A stretch of DNA of 64,000 nucleotides from Kordia antarctica (GCF_009901525.1 NZ_CP019288.1:4555501-4619500); one strand, 5' to 3'. Shown: positions 27,528-36,998, counted from the first letter of the stretch. Notes: a model not told the origin generated them from the sequence alone. Program-made: numbers and translations.

Positions 27528-27800
27528 ATGGCATTATTTATTAGTGGAGGAGAGATAGTTGTAATTATGCTAATTGTAGTTATGGTGTTTGGTGCAGACA
27601 AGATTCCTGAAATCGCAAGAGGACTAGGAAAAGGAATGCGCCAATTAAAAGATGCAACCAACGAAATAAAGCACGAAATTCAGAAAAGCGCGGAAGATAG
27701 CGGACTAGATACCAACATTGCTGGTGACGTTCAAAAAGAAATAAACAAAGTAAAAGAAGATATCGAAGACATGTCAGGTCCTATTAAAAGGCAACATTAA
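27528..27800 (+). CDS. tatA: Sec-independent (Tat) translocase TatA/E-type subunit
   Basis: A 90-residue protein with the TatA layout: a short N-terminal membrane helix (GGEIVVIMLIVVMVFGADKIPEIAR with the FG hinge), an amphipathic helix (GLGKGMRQLKDATNEIKHEI) and a charged tail. It forms the protein-conducting oligomer for folded, twin-arginine-signal proteins. At least two such cargo candidates are in the window (39332-40219 and 50381-50965). The stop shares one base with the next start. Confidence 0.92.
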   Translation: MALFISGGEIVVIMLIVVMVFGADKIPEIARGLGKGMRQLKDATNEIKHEIQKSAEDSGLDTNIAGDVQKEINKVKEDIEDMSGPIKRQH

Positions 27801-28363
27801 TGTTTAATGAATTACTGACATACGACAAAGAACTACTCATCTATCTAAGCAACCTAGGCGAAATTCACTTTGATGTCTTTTGGGTTTTCGTTACAAGTTT
27901 CATCTATTGGATTCCATTACTACTATTTGTATTCTACAAAATTTATAAAAAACTCCCCAAACATCAAGCTAAATACATTATAAGTTACGGACTTTTCATC
28001 TTATTCTTTTCTTTACTTTTAGTTGAAATTGTAAAAATAGGAGTCGAACGTATTCGCCCATGTAACGATCCTACAGTAGCGCCATTCATCAATATTATCA
28101 TACAACCTGAAAATTATAGCTTTTTCTCAGGACATGCAACGGTTTCTTTTGCCTTAACCACTTATTTATTTTTAATACTCAGGAACGTATTTTCTTGGAT
28201 ACGCTATTTATACATGTGGCCGCTATTTTTTATGTACAGTCGGTTGTACTTTGGAGTGCATTATCCTTCAGATATCTTAACAGGAATTATTATTGGAATT
28301 ATCATTGGAGTTGTATTTTATCGAATTTATAATGCGCGCATACTAAAGTTACAAATTTATTGA
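27800..28363 (+). CDS. PAP2-family membrane phosphatase
   Basis: A 187-residue integral membrane phosphatase with about five helices. The three PAP2 motifs are KIGVERIRP, the YSFFSGHATV catalytic His segment, and SRLYFGVHYPSD. Likely substrates are undecaprenyl pyrophosphate or phosphatidic acid. It is coupled by a TAATG overlap to tatA. Confidence 0.92.
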   Translation: MFNELLTYDKELLIYLSNLGEIHFDVFWVFVTSFIYWIPLLLFVFYKIYKKLPKHQAKYIISYGLFILFFSLLLVEIVKIGVERIRPCNDPTVAPFINIIIQPENYSFFSGHATVSFALTTYLFLILRNVFSWIRYLYMWPLFFMYSRLYFGVHYPSDILTGIIIGIIIGVVFYRIYNARILKLQIY

Positions 28364-28400
28364 TATATTAGTTGGAATTTAAACCAATAACCAATTAAAC

Positions 28401-29921
28401 ATGAAAAATTTAAACCTTAAATTAGCCCTAGTTATGGTGGCTTTAGGCGTAATTTCTTGTTCTAACGATGCACCTATCATCGAAAACTTAGAAGAAGAAA
28501 ACAGCGTTGTACTTGTACAGCGTACACCACTTACACCTACAGAAATCAATGCAAAAATTAATGAAACCATTTCAAGTCGAGAAGATTTTGAATGGTCAAA
28601 CATGGACGCACACATGATATGGAGTGCTACTGTTCATGGAGATCAAATTCTTACCATAGGATATGGAGATAATGAGAACGATTTCAACAAAGAAAATTCT
28701 AACGCAAGTGGAATTAAAGACAGATTAATTGAAAGAATTGCTTCTATTGAAGGTGGCGGACAAAAGAAAACTAGCGATTTCTTAATTGATGAAGATGAAA
28801 AACTAAACATCATCGATGTGAAAATTGAAGACTTAGCAACGGTTCAAGATTTGTTATCTCAAAAAGGAATTCGTTACATGGAGCCAGCTGGTTACAGATA
28901 CCAATTACATCAAACCGGAACAACAGAATCTGGCGCAGGATGCGGATATGGTTCTTCAACGTTAAATTCAGGAGATTATACAACAGTAGCGCCAGGCGCA
29001 AAAGTACCTTGGACGTTTTACGAACATAACATTCCATCAGCTTGGAATTACAGTACAGGTTCAGGTGTTGGAATTGGAGTGATTGACACTGGATTAACAC
29101 CTAATAACTCATTAATGAACGGAAGTTTTAATGATGGTTATTCATCTGGAAGATACGTTCAGAAATATGGAACTTACGTAGATTCATGGTGGCCTTGGTC
29201 GTCAAGAACTGACGGACCAAATGACAAATGTGGACACGGAACAAGTATGACATCTGTGGCAACAGCACCAAGAAACAACAACGGAATGCCAGTTGGTGTT
29301 GCATATAACGCGAACTTAATTAGCTACCGTGGAACTAAAAATGTACTCTTAGATGGTTATCATGAGCAAAAAGGTGTGGCAAATGCACTAACAGCTCTTG
29401 GAAACAGAAGCGACGTAAAAGTAATTTCAATGTCTATTGGACATATTTTTTCTATTGGAAGAATAAAGGATGCAGTTAGATATGCAAATAATAGAGGAAA
29501 ATTAATTTTTGCAGCAGGTGGAACTTCTACAACTTTTACGAACTTCGTAGGAGTAATATTTCCAGCATCAATGAGCGAAACAGTTGCTGTAACTGGAGTA
29601 ACAGATGCTAATTACTATAAAGAATGTGACATTTGCCACAAAGGAAGTCAAATAGACTTTACAATAGTAATGCAGCGTAATGGTAATGGAAGCAGAACAA
29701 CACCAGTATTAAGTTACTATAACGGACAAACTGATTATGTAGGTGGTTCGTCAGTAGCAACTGCAACTACAGCAGGAATTGCGGCATTAGTATGGTCAAG
29801 ACATCCAAGCTGGACAAAAACACAAGTATTAAACAGATTGAAGCAATCTGCAGATTTCTATCCAAACAAAAATTCACAGTACGGATATGGAAATATAGAC
29901 GCATTGCAAGCAGTTCAATAG
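28401..29921 (+). CDS. Subtilisin-like serine protease (S8), lipoprotein
   Basis: A 506-residue protease with a lipoprotein signal (ALGVISCSND), a prodomain of about 160 residues, and the S8 domain. The catalytic triad is Asp in GVIDTGLTP (about residue 228), His in CGHGTSMTS (about 278) and Ser in GGSSVATATT (about 449). It is likely attached to the membrane and faces the periplasm or surface. No type IX tail is present. A hairpin cluster follows. Confidence 0.93.
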   Translation: MKNLNLKLALVMVALGVISCSNDAPIIENLEEENSVVLVQRTPLTPTEINAKINETISSREDFEWSNMDAHMIWSATVHGDQILTIGYGDNENDFNKENSNASGIKDRLIERIASIEGGGQKKTSDFLIDEDEKLNIIDVKIEDLATVQDLLSQKGIRYMEPAGYRYQLHQTGTTESGAGCGYGSSTLNSGDYTTVAPGAKVPWTFYEHNIPSAWNYSTGSGVGIGVIDTGLTPNNSLMNGSFNDGYSSGRYVQKYGTYVDSWWPWSSRTDGPNDKCGHGTSMTSVATAPRNNNGMPVGVAYNANLISYRGTKNVLLDGYHEQKGVANALTALGNRSDVKVISMSIGHIFSIGRIKDAVRYANNRGKLIFAAGGTSTTFTNFVGVIFPASMSETVAVTGVTDANYYKECDICHKGSQIDFTIVMQRNGNGSRTTPVLSYYNGQTDYVGGSSVATATTAGIAALVWSRHPSWTKTQVLNRLKQSADFYPNKNSQYGYGNIDALQAVQ

Positions 29922-29956
29922 AACAGTTGGCATATTTAGTTTAGTAAATAGGGAGA

Positions 29957-30168
29957 AACTCTTGTCGCAAGGCAAGAGTTTTTTTAGTTTCAAGATTTTC
30001 AGAAAAATCTTGAAACTAATCTCGTCGCAGGACGAGATCTCAGTAAGCATTTGAATGTTTTTGCCACGAATACACGAATATTTTTAGTCCGTTTTTCGGA
30101 ACAAGGTGCAAACTTGCGCTAGCGATTTAGTATCGAGAAATACTTCGTTTCAAAAGATTTCTCGATAC
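29957..30168 (+). terminator. Terminator followed by a cluster of hairpins
   Basis: Four palindromes in a row: AACTCTTG..CAAGAGTT plus a T-run (29957-29985, a normal terminator); AGTTTCAAGATTTTC..AATCTTGAAACT (29986-30017); ATCTCGTC-GCAG-GACGAGAT (30019-30038); and GTATCGAGAAA..TTTCTCGATAC (30130-30168). The first and third share a GTCGCA(A)GG centre. They occupy most of the 404-bp gap 29922-30325; an octamer array fills its right end. Confidence 0.75.
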
Positions 30169-30262
30169 AATTTTTCTTCATTTCATTACAAAAAACCACT
30201 CGAAATGACGTTTTAAACATTAACAAAAAATAGTTGGAAGCTACTCAATAAGTTAGCAATTT

Positions 30263-30334
30263 TAACAAACTAACAAACTAACAAACTAACAAACTAACAA
30301 ACTAACAAACTAACAAACTAACAAACTAACAAAC
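30263..30334 (+). repeat. Nine tandem copies of an 8-bp unit (TAACAAAC)
   Basis: Nine perfect TAACAAAC units. The array runs into the end of the minus-strand O-methyltransferase gene, so that gene's last sense codon and its TAG stop lie inside the repeat. Confidence 0.95.
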
Positions 30335-30967
30335 CCGACTAATCGTCAAGCCATCTCTAATAGGTAACACAACGGTTTCCACACGTGAATCTTCTTTTAA
30401 AAGTGCATTGTATTCTAAAAGTGCTTTGGTAGAAAAATCATTCTTCTGTAAAGGTTCAATCACTTTTCCGCTCCATAAAACATTATCGGACAAAATAATT
30501 CCATTCGGATTCATCTTCTCAATAATCGCATGAAAATAGGCAGGGTAATTTGGCTTATCGGCATCAATAAACACCAAATCGAATGTGGTATTCATTTTAG
30601 GAATAATTTCTAAAGCGTCGCCTGTATATTGATAAATTTGACTTCCATAACTTGAAGCATCAAAATACTTGCGTTGAAAATCGTGTAACTCTTCATTAAT
30701 ATCAATCGTATGCAATTCGCCTTCTAGTTGCATTCCTTCTGCCAAACAAAGCGCAGAATATCCTGTATACGTTCCAATCTCTAAAATCGTTTTTGGGCGA
30801 ATCAATTTAGACAACATACTCAACAATCGTCCTTGATAATGTCCGCTCAACATACGTGGCTGTAAAATTTTCTGATACGTTTCGCGTGTCAACGCCTTTA
30901 ACAAATCTGGTTCATTCTCTGAATGATTTACAACATATTCATCTAAAGCTTCTGGAATAAAATGCAT
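30326..30967 (-). CDS. O-methyltransferase (class I, family 3)
   Basis: A 213-residue SAM-dependent O-methyltransferase of the caffeoyl-CoA/catechol type. The SAM motif is ILEIGTYTGYSALCLA (residues about 57-72), LHTIDINEE follows, and the divalent-metal motif is FDLVFIDADKPNYPAY. Relatives methylate catechols and similar diols. It is transcribed divergently from kynU. Confidence 0.92.
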   Translation of the reverse strand: MHFIPEALDEYVVNHSENEPDLLKALTRETYQKILQPRMLSGHYQGRLLSMLSKLIRPKTILEIGTYTGYSALCLAEGMQLEGELHTIDINEELHDFQRKYFDASSYGSQIYQYTGDALEIIPKMNTTFDLVFIDADKPNYPAYFHAIIEKMNPNGIILSDNVLWSGKVIEPLQKNDFSTKALLEYNALLKEDSRVETVVLPIRDGLTISRVC

Positions 30968-31060
30968 ACTACTTGAATTTGTGCAAAAGTATTAATAAAA
31001 AAAGATTCCATTACAGATTACAATTTGAAAAATATCTTTTCATACCCAAAATGGAATCCG

Positions 31061-31068
31061 TATTTTTG
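31061..31068 (+). promoter_or_regulatory. Promoter -7 box for kynU-kmo
   Basis: TATTTTTG, an exact TAnnTTTG match, 19 bases before the chosen kynU ATG (31087). It rules out a longer kynU reading frame starting further upstream. Confidence 0.65.
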
Positions 31069-31086
31069 ATAAAAATAGCATTCATC

Positions 31087-32346
31087 ATGTTTCAAAATAC
31101 ATTAGCGTATGCAAAATCGCAAGACGCAATAGATCCTCTAAAAAGCTACCGAACTAAATTTCACATTCCAAAAGATGCCGCTGGCAATGAATGGATTTAT
31201 TTTTGTGGAAATTCGCTCGGATTGCAACCAAAAGTAACGCAAAATTATATTCAACAAGAGTTGAACGATTGGGCAAACTTAGGTGTAGAAGGACATTTTG
31301 ATGCAAAAAATCCTTGGATGCCGTATCATGAATTCCTCACGGAAAACATGGCGAAAATACTAGGAGCAAAGCCAATTGAAGTCGTAATTATGAATACATT
31401 AACGACGAATTTACACTTGTTGATGGTTTCTTTTTATCAACCTATCAAAACAAAATATAAAATTGTCATTGAAAGTGATGCATTTCCATCGGATCGGTAT
31501 GCAGTAGAATCGCAACTAAAATTTCACGGATTCGATCCAAAAGAAGGATTACTAGAATGGAAACCAAGAAAAGGCGAACAATTACTTCGTATGGAAGATT
31601 TGGAAGCTTTGCTTGAAGAAGATGGCGACGAAATTGCATTATTAATGATTGGCGGCGTAAATTATTACACAGGACAATATCTTGACATCAAAAAAATAGC
31701 AGAACTCGGACACGCAAAAGGTGCGATGGTTGGAATTGATTTGGCACATGGCGCAGGAAACATTCAGCCAAATTTACACGATTCTAATGTAGACTTTGCG
31801 GCTTGGTGTACGTACAAATATCTAAATGCTGGACCTGGAAGTTTAGGAGGTTTATTTGTACATGAAAAACATGCACATAATAAAGAATTGAATCGATTTA
31901 CAGGTTGGTGGGGACACGATAAAAATACGCGTTTTAACATGCGTTACGATTTTAATCCAATTCCTGGTGCGGAAAGTTGGCAATTGAGCAATCCGCCAAT
32001 ATTATCAATGGCAGCGATAAAAGCGTCGTTGGATATGTTTAATGAAGTTGGAATGGATGCTTTACGCGAAAAATCTGAAAAGTTGACAGCGTATTTTGAA
32101 TACTTAATCAATGAACTTACTACAGATCGAATTAAAATAATTACACCTTCAAACCCAAAAGAAAGAGGTTGTCAATTATCGATTCAAGTCAAAAATGCTG
32201 ATAAATCATTACATCAAAAACTGATAGACAAACAGATTATTTCCGATTGGCGTGAACCAGATGTAATTCGTTGTGCGCCAGTTCCATTATACAATACGTT
32301 TGAAGATGTTTATAGAATGGTGGACGAATTAAAAAAATGCTTATAA
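31087..32346 (+). CDS. kynU: Kynureninase
   Basis: A 419-residue PLP enzyme hydrolysing kynurenine or 3-hydroxykynurenine to (3-hydroxy)anthranilate plus alanine. Visible features are the substrate-loop WIYFCGNSLGLQPK near the N-terminus, DLAHGAGN, and the PLP lysine in CTYKYLNAGPGSLGG. ATG 31087 gives the family N-terminus and fits the promoter. The stop is one base before the kmo ATG. Confidence 0.95.
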   Translation: MFQNTLAYAKSQDAIDPLKSYRTKFHIPKDAAGNEWIYFCGNSLGLQPKVTQNYIQQELNDWANLGVEGHFDAKNPWMPYHEFLTENMAKILGAKPIEVVIMNTLTTNLHLLMVSFYQPIKTKYKIVIESDAFPSDRYAVESQLKFHGFDPKEGLLEWKPRKGEQLLRMEDLEALLEEDGDEIALLMIGGVNYYTGQYLDIKKIAELGHAKGAMVGIDLAHGAGNIQPNLHDSNVDFAAWCTYKYLNAGPGSLGGLFVHEKHAHNKELNRFTGWWGHDKNTRFNMRYDFNPIPGAESWQLSNPPILSMAAIKASLDMFNEVGMDALREKSEKLTAYFEYLINELTTDRIKIITPSNPKERGCQLSIQVKNADKSLHQKLIDKQIISDWREPDVIRCAPVPLYNTFEDVYRMVDELKKCL

Positions 32347-32347
32347 C

Positions 32348-33751
32348 ATGAAGAAGAAAGAACATATACTCATTATTGGCGCAGGTTTGTGCGGTTCATT
32401 ATTGGCGTTGCGATTAGGACAACGCGGTTACAAAGTGACTGTAATGGAAAGTCGTCCCGATTTGCGAACTGTAGATATTTCTGCGGGAAGATCGATCAAT
32501 TTAGCATTTTCAGATAGAGGAATTAAAGCCATGAAAATGGTCGGAATTGCAGATAAAGTTATGCCTTTGTGCATTCCGATGAACGGGCGTTTGGTACACG
32601 ATATTGAAGGAAATACGTTTATGTCTAACTATTCTGGTCGTGAAGACGAATATATCAATTCGATTTCCAGAGGTGATTTAAACGCGCTTTTATTAACGGA
32701 AGCAGAAGAACATGAAGCTGTAAATATCACATTCAACAAAAAATGTACAGGCATTGATATTGAAGAAAATGTTGCCACTTTTTATTGTTACGATACTAAA
32801 AAAGAAGTACAACTAAAAGCAGATGTAATTTTCGGAACAGATGGCGCAGGTTCAATTTTGCGTAAAAGTTATTACTTGGAGCGCAAATTTTTATTCAGCT
32901 ATTCGCAGAATTATTTAAGTCACGGATATAAAGAATTAAGCATTCCACCAACAAAATCTGGTGGTTTTCGTACAGAAAAAAACGCATTGCACATTTGGCC
33001 AAGAGGCGACTTTATGATTATTGCCTTGCCAAACTTAGATGGAAGTTTTACAGTTACGTTGTTTCTGTCGTATGACGAAGGCGAATATAATTTCAACAAT
33101 TTAACGACAAAAGAACGCGTACAAGAATTCTTTGAAGCACAATTTCCAGATTTAGTACCGTTGATCCCTGAGTTGACAAAAGAATACTTCGAAAATCCAA
33201 CAGCGCCATTAGGAACCGTAAAATGTTCACCTTGGTCGTATAAAAATAATACATTATTGCTAGGTGATGCAGCGCATGCAATTGTTCCGTTTTACGGACA
33301 AGGTATGAATGCGTCTTTTGAAGATGTTGTTGTCCTAAACGAAGTCTTGGACGCGCATGAAGGCGATTGGGAAGTCGTTTTTAAAGCCTTTGAAAAAGCA
33401 CGTAAAATAGATACAGATGCGATTGCTGATTTAGCCATTGATAATTACTACGAAATGCGCGATCATGTTGCGAACCCGATCTTTAAAGAAAAGCGTAAGT
33501 TAGAAATGGATTTGGAAAAAAACTTTCCTGAGGATTATTTCTCTAAATATTCAATGGTAACGTTTAATGAAGACATTCCATATAGCAAAGCCATGAAAAT
33601 TGGTCGTGCGCAAGATAAAGCGTTATTGAATCTAATTGCAGACGACAAAATTGATACCACGGGCGATTTAAAAGAAATTCTTAAAAAAGTTCAAGCAGAA
33701 ACCAACGAAATTTTAGACGAAGACAATGTTGCGAAAACAATGAAGCATTAA
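32348..33751 (+). CDS. kmo: Kynurenine 3-monooxygenase
   Basis: A 467-residue FAD-dependent hydroxylase converting kynurenine to 3-hydroxykynurenine. The FAD GxGxxG lies at residues 11-16 (IIGAGLCGSLLAL), DLRTVDISAGRSINLA follows, and GDAAHAIVPFYGQGMNASFED is the second FAD motif. A membrane-anchor helix as in mammals is absent. The last bases overlap the convergent next gene by 4 bp and lie inside a 29-bp repeat that is duplicated at 37193-37221. Confidence 0.95.
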   Translation: MKKKEHILIIGAGLCGSLLALRLGQRGYKVTVMESRPDLRTVDISAGRSINLAFSDRGIKAMKMVGIADKVMPLCIPMNGRLVHDIEGNTFMSNYSGREDEYINSISRGDLNALLLTEAEEHEAVNITFNKKCTGIDIEENVATFYCYDTKKEVQLKADVIFGTDGAGSILRKSYYLERKFLFSYSQNYLSHGYKELSIPPTKSGGFRTEKNALHIWPRGDFMIIALPNLDGSFTVTLFLSYDEGEYNFNNLTTKERVQEFFEAQFPDLVPLIPELTKEYFENPTAPLGTVKCSPWSYKNNTLLLGDAAHAIVPFYGQGMNASFEDVVVLNEVLDAHEGDWEVVFKAFEKARKIDTDAIADLAIDNYYEMRDHVANPIFKEKRKLEMDLEKNFPEDYFSKYSMVTFNEDIPYSKAMKIGRAQDKALLNLIADDKIDTTGDLKEILKKVQAETNEILDEDNVAKTMKH

Positions 33752-33770
33752 AAAAGACTTTTATAAGTTA
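33742..33770 (+). repeat. 29-bp perfect direct repeat, left copy
   Basis: It begins GAAGCATTAAAAAAGACTTT and is identical over 29 bp to 37193-37221. It contains the kmo stop and, on the other strand, the last codons of the gene at 33748. The two copies bracket the four-gene operon. Confidence 0.95.
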
Positions 33771-34689
33771 TTGTTTGTGGTCTTGATTGGTAATAAGCTT
33801 TTGCAATATCTCTGATAGTTTGCAATCGATATTTTTTCAAATTGTAATTATCAGTATACATTTTAAGTTTCAGATTCCATTCTTTACGCTCTTTTTCATC
33901 TACTTTGCTAGCTGATTTCGTAATTAAACTTTCAGCTTCTTTTGCACAAGGAGAACTCGGATCTACGTAACGCAATGTATTTAATGCGCCACTATAATCA
34001 TTGTTGGCTAATTTTGTTTTTGCTGTTAAAATGTTCTCTTTACAGAGTTGTTTTTGATATGCATTGTAAGCTTCTACAGATTTTTGCTGAACATTTCCAT
34101 AACACTTTTTTGCTTCTCTCGGAATAGTGCTTAATATAGCAATTGCTTGTTGATATTGTTTCATTTGTATGTACGCATCTGCATCTTTGGTGATTTGATC
34201 GCAATTATTTTCGTAATATGAGAGAATCTTTTCTTTTCCTATTTTTATAAAATCTTTTAATTTTGGATCTGAAGCACTAATTTTTGAAATTGCATTGTTC
34301 AGTGCTTTTTGCTTTGTGGTGCCGCTGCCTTTTAAGGATTTTGAGTACGAAGCGTATATTTTTCGAGTGCTGTATTGTTGTATGAAAAGGCTAAATTCAA
34401 CTTCTAGAGAAACTAAATTTCGCATTCCGGTAACCGTAGATTCGTCAAATATTTCAAATTTTGGATAGATTAAAAATTCATTAGAATATCCACTTCCTGA
34501 AATTCCATTTCTAGTAACAATATGTTGAATTTTTGTTTCTATTTTAGATACTGTTCTTTGCGTTAAATATTCTGAATTATCAGGCAATACAACTGATAGA
34601 GAAATCGAATTTAGATCCGCATCTGTATTTTGTGAGTGAATTGTATTTGATACTAAAATCAATACGAACATTAATATTTTTTTAATCAT
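33748..34689 (-). CDS. Exported LPP20/TPR-like protein, operon gene 4
   Basis: 313 residues with a signal peptide (MIKKILMFVLILVSNTIHSQ). An N-terminal half with a strand-rich domain contains the LPP20-like helix TTKQKALNNAISKI. A helical, TPR-like C-terminal half (YIQMKQYQQAIAILSTIPR and KLANNDYSGALNTLRYVDP) has paired cysteines. The final codons come from the 29-bp repeat. It lies 2 bases after DUF6175, so it is the last gene of the four-gene operon. Function unknown; outer-membrane or periplasmic location is inferred. Confidence 0.7.
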   Translation of the reverse strand: MIKKILMFVLILVSNTIHSQNTDADLNSISLSVVLPDNSEYLTQRTVSKIETKIQHIVTRNGISGSGYSNEFLIYPKFEIFDESTVTGMRNLVSLEVEFSLFIQQYSTRKIYASYSKSLKGSGTTKQKALNNAISKISASDPKLKDFIKIGKEKILSYYENNCDQITKDADAYIQMKQYQQAIAILSTIPREAKKCYGNVQQKSVEAYNAYQKQLCKENILTAKTKLANNDYSGALNTLRYVDPSSPCAKEAESLITKSASKVDEKERKEWNLKLKMYTDNYNLKKYRLQTIRDIAKAYYQSRPQTITYKSLF

Positions 34690-34691
34690 AA

Positions 34692-35576
34692 TTATTGAAT
34701 TATTATATTAACTTCAGCTTCACTACGTTTCCCTTGTTTAACGGATAAGCCTAATTTATTTTTTATATATTTTCTTAATTTACTAGACAATTTTGTTGCC
34801 CTATAATTTCTTCCCGTTTTTGGATCTTTCAGCGGAATTCTAAAATCGTCAATAACCATTGTATTTTCGCTTACACCTTGTATGTGGAAGTTGTTATTAT
34901 GTGCGTTTACGTCCATCCATTCTTCTAAAAGATCAGAAAGTAAATCACCTTCATCACCTATTTCGGAGTCCATGTTATGTTCTGAATCTTCAATAAATCC
35001 AATATTGATTCTTATTGAACGACCATTTTCAATAATACCGCTAAACTTGTCGTTCATGGTATTTAAAAAATCTTCAATACAACTTTCAACAGCTTTCTTT
35101 GATAATTTTGCAATATCATCGGTATAGAATTTGCCAGATTCACCTATTTTATTGGAGAGTGATTGTGCGGTGTATGAATCTTTACCTTCCAGAATTAATT
35201 TTACAGAATTTCCGGTAGAAGATTTTTGCACAAATACTTCCGTTTCTATAATGATATCTGCGCCAGACAGTCGAATAATTTCTGCTTTTAAATCTGTTTT
35301 TTCATCTGATTTTAAAGCCATTTCATTCATGGCTTGTTTTAACTTTTGTGTAAAATCGTACGTTGTAAAACCTCTATCATCAAAAGCTTCTTTAACTTTT
35401 GCAATTGCAATTCGCTTATTAAAATCGTCTTCTAAAATTGTCCGAATGTCTTGTCCATCTTTAACCCACGGAATTATCATAATGGTAGGCTGTACTTGCG
35501 TTACTTTTTCTTGCGCTTGCAGTTTTAAATTAGAACTTAAAACAATAAAGACAAGAGTTAAAATGTATTTTTTCAT
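34692..35576 (-). CDS. Exported DUF6175-family protein, operon gene 3
   Basis: 294 residues, signal peptide (YILTLVFIVLSSNLKLQAQ). The mature protein starts with PTIMIIPWVKDGQD and has SGADIIIETEVFVQ, strand patterns seen in DUF6175 proteins and reminiscent of the TolB-N/CsgG-type fold. A middle acidic region ends in DEGDLLSDLLEEWMD. It lies 14 bases after the LPP20-like lipoprotein gene. Likely periplasmic partner in an outer-membrane assembly (inference). Confidence 0.75.
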   Translation of the reverse strand: MKKYILTLVFIVLSSNLKLQAQEKVTQVQPTIMIIPWVKDGQDIRTILEDDFNKRIAIAKVKEAFDDRGFTTYDFTQKLKQAMNEMALKSDEKTDLKAEIIRLSGADIIIETEVFVQKSSTGNSVKLILEGKDSYTAQSLSNKIGESGKFYTDDIAKLSKKAVESCIEDFLNTMNDKFSGIIENGRSIRINIGFIEDSEHNMDSEIGDEGDLLSDLLEEWMDVNAHNNNFHIQGVSENTMVIDDFRIPLKDPKTGRNYRATKLSSKLRKYIKNKLGLSVKQGKRSEAEVNIIIQ

Positions 35577-35590
35577 AATGGATTATACTT

Positions 35591-36052
35591 TTAAAGTCCA
35601 AATTTTCTAATAACTTTTCGTTCTTCTAAATCTCTTTTTAAGGATAGAATATTAATTTTTATATCATTCGTTCCTGTAAACACTTTGTCCCTTCTTTTAT
35701 AAGGAGAACTTACATAAGAACTCATCACAAAAGAGCGATATCTATCTTTAAAAAAGGAATCAAAATATGCTTTGTGTTGTGACATTAATGAGTTTTCATT
35801 AGCACCAACCATTGGTTTTTCTATACTCGTATTTGGAATACCTCTAAAAAAGATAAGTTCAAACACTTTTCGTTCTGCGTCACCGATTGCTTCGTTTTCA
35901 CTATTTCCATAACCAACGCTTCTAACTTCTAAGGTTTTGTTTTTTTGTTCATTTAAAACTGTTGCCTCAGCCGTCAATGGCGTGTATACTTTTTGTCCAC
36001 AATTTGTAACGAATAAAGCAGTTGCAATTAGAATTATAATTTTTCTATACAT
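35591..36052 (-). CDS. LPP20-like lipoprotein, operon gene 2
   Basis: A 153-residue lipoprotein with lipobox LFVTNCGQ. The mature domain has the LPP20-family pattern, a strand ending in RSVGYGNS followed by the helix ENEAIGDAERKVFELIFF. ATG 36052 is used because it gives the usual short lipoprotein signal. In Vibrio the LPP20 lipoprotein FlgP forms an outer-membrane ring; no flagellar genes are in this window, so only the fold, not that role, can be suggested. Confidence 0.75.
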   Translation of the reverse strand: MYRKIIILIATALFVTNCGQKVYTPLTAEATVLNEQKNKTLEVRSVGYGNSENEAIGDAERKVFELIFFRGIPNTSIEKPMVGANENSLMSQHKAYFDSFFKDRYRSFVMSSYVSSPYKRRDKVFTGTNDIKINILSLKRDLEERKVIRKFGL

Positions 36053-36057
36053 AGTTA

Positions 36058-36912
36058 TTAATTTTGAGAGTAGCATCTGATTTGTGCGCCTGCGTTGAAC
36101 TTTTCCAAAATCATGTCGCCACCTTTAGTAACTTTTGCTTCTGAAATTTCTTCACCTTCAACATTAGTAATTTTAATAGTTCCTATTTCTTTTTTTCGGA
36201 TCAACTCTTTTCCATTCACAATAACTTTTACAAGTTCAACAACTTTAAATTCCTGTTTTTTTCTAGCGCCATTAATATTTCCTGTGTTTATTAATAACAT
36301 TTTAGCTTTGCTTGAAGATGCTTTTGTAATTTCAATAATTTGTGTAGTTACAGGAAAATTATCAGCAACGAACTTATCAATTGCTTTTTGAGTTCCTTTT
36401 AACGAATTAAAAAAAGCTTTATTAGGTGTTTTTGTATCATAAGTACTTACAAGACCTCCTAAAAAAGTTTGCTTTGGTTCAATCAGTTCACTAGCAATAA
36501 CTTTACCTGTAGCAATATCTATAACTTCTAAGGAGAATGAAATAGTACAAACATAATGCATAGAACTTTTAGAAGTTTTTCGGGTAAAACTTATATGATT
36601 TATACTTCCTGTAACAATTTGTTCAGCACCTTCAAAAGAACTCTCCGCAGTAACTTTACCGTCTATAAATTCTTCTTTTTTTTGAAATTCTCTTTCTGCA
36701 AGTAGTTTTTTGTAGTTTCCTCTGTCAACGATTTTAAAACGATTGGTATTTTTAATGGCAGCTTTTACTTTGTCTTCAATTGCCTTAATATATTGACTTT
36801 CAATGGAAGTACTACCAGTTGATTCAAAAGTAGATATGGCAACTGTTTTTTTCTGAGCAAATCCGATAGTAGTAATTAAAAATATAAGTAAGAAAAGTAG
36901 ATTTTTCTTCAT
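36058..36912 (-). CDS. CsgG/LpoB-like exported protein, operon gene 1
   Basis: 284 residues with a signal peptide (NLLFLLIFLITTIGFAQ). The CsgG-type domain has VAISTFESTG, then NRFKIVDRGNYKKLLAEREF, GAEQIVTGSINHI and IDIATGKVIASELIE, the landmarks of CsgG and LpoB relatives. A C-terminal beta domain follows. No lipobox is present, unlike E. coli CsgG. ATG 36912 begins the signal peptide. First gene of the four-gene operon. Confidence 0.8.
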   Translation of the reverse strand: MKKNLLFLLIFLITTIGFAQKKTVAISTFESTGSTSIESQYIKAIEDKVKAAIKNTNRFKIVDRGNYKKLLAEREFQKKEEFIDGKVTAESSFEGAEQIVTGSINHISFTRKTSKSSMHYVCTISFSLEVIDIATGKVIASELIEPKQTFLGGLVSTYDTKTPNKAFFNSLKGTQKAIDKFVADNFPVTTQIIEITKASSSKAKMLLINTGNINGARKKQEFKVVELVKVIVNGKELIRKKEIGTIKITNVEGEEISEAKVTKGGDMILEKFNAGAQIRCYSQN

Positions 36913-36998
36913 AAGATCACAAGGTTTTTTTAGGAATAACATAATTGATTATTCTTATTGATTAGTCAATTACAAACTTATTGTGATCTGTTTTATTT

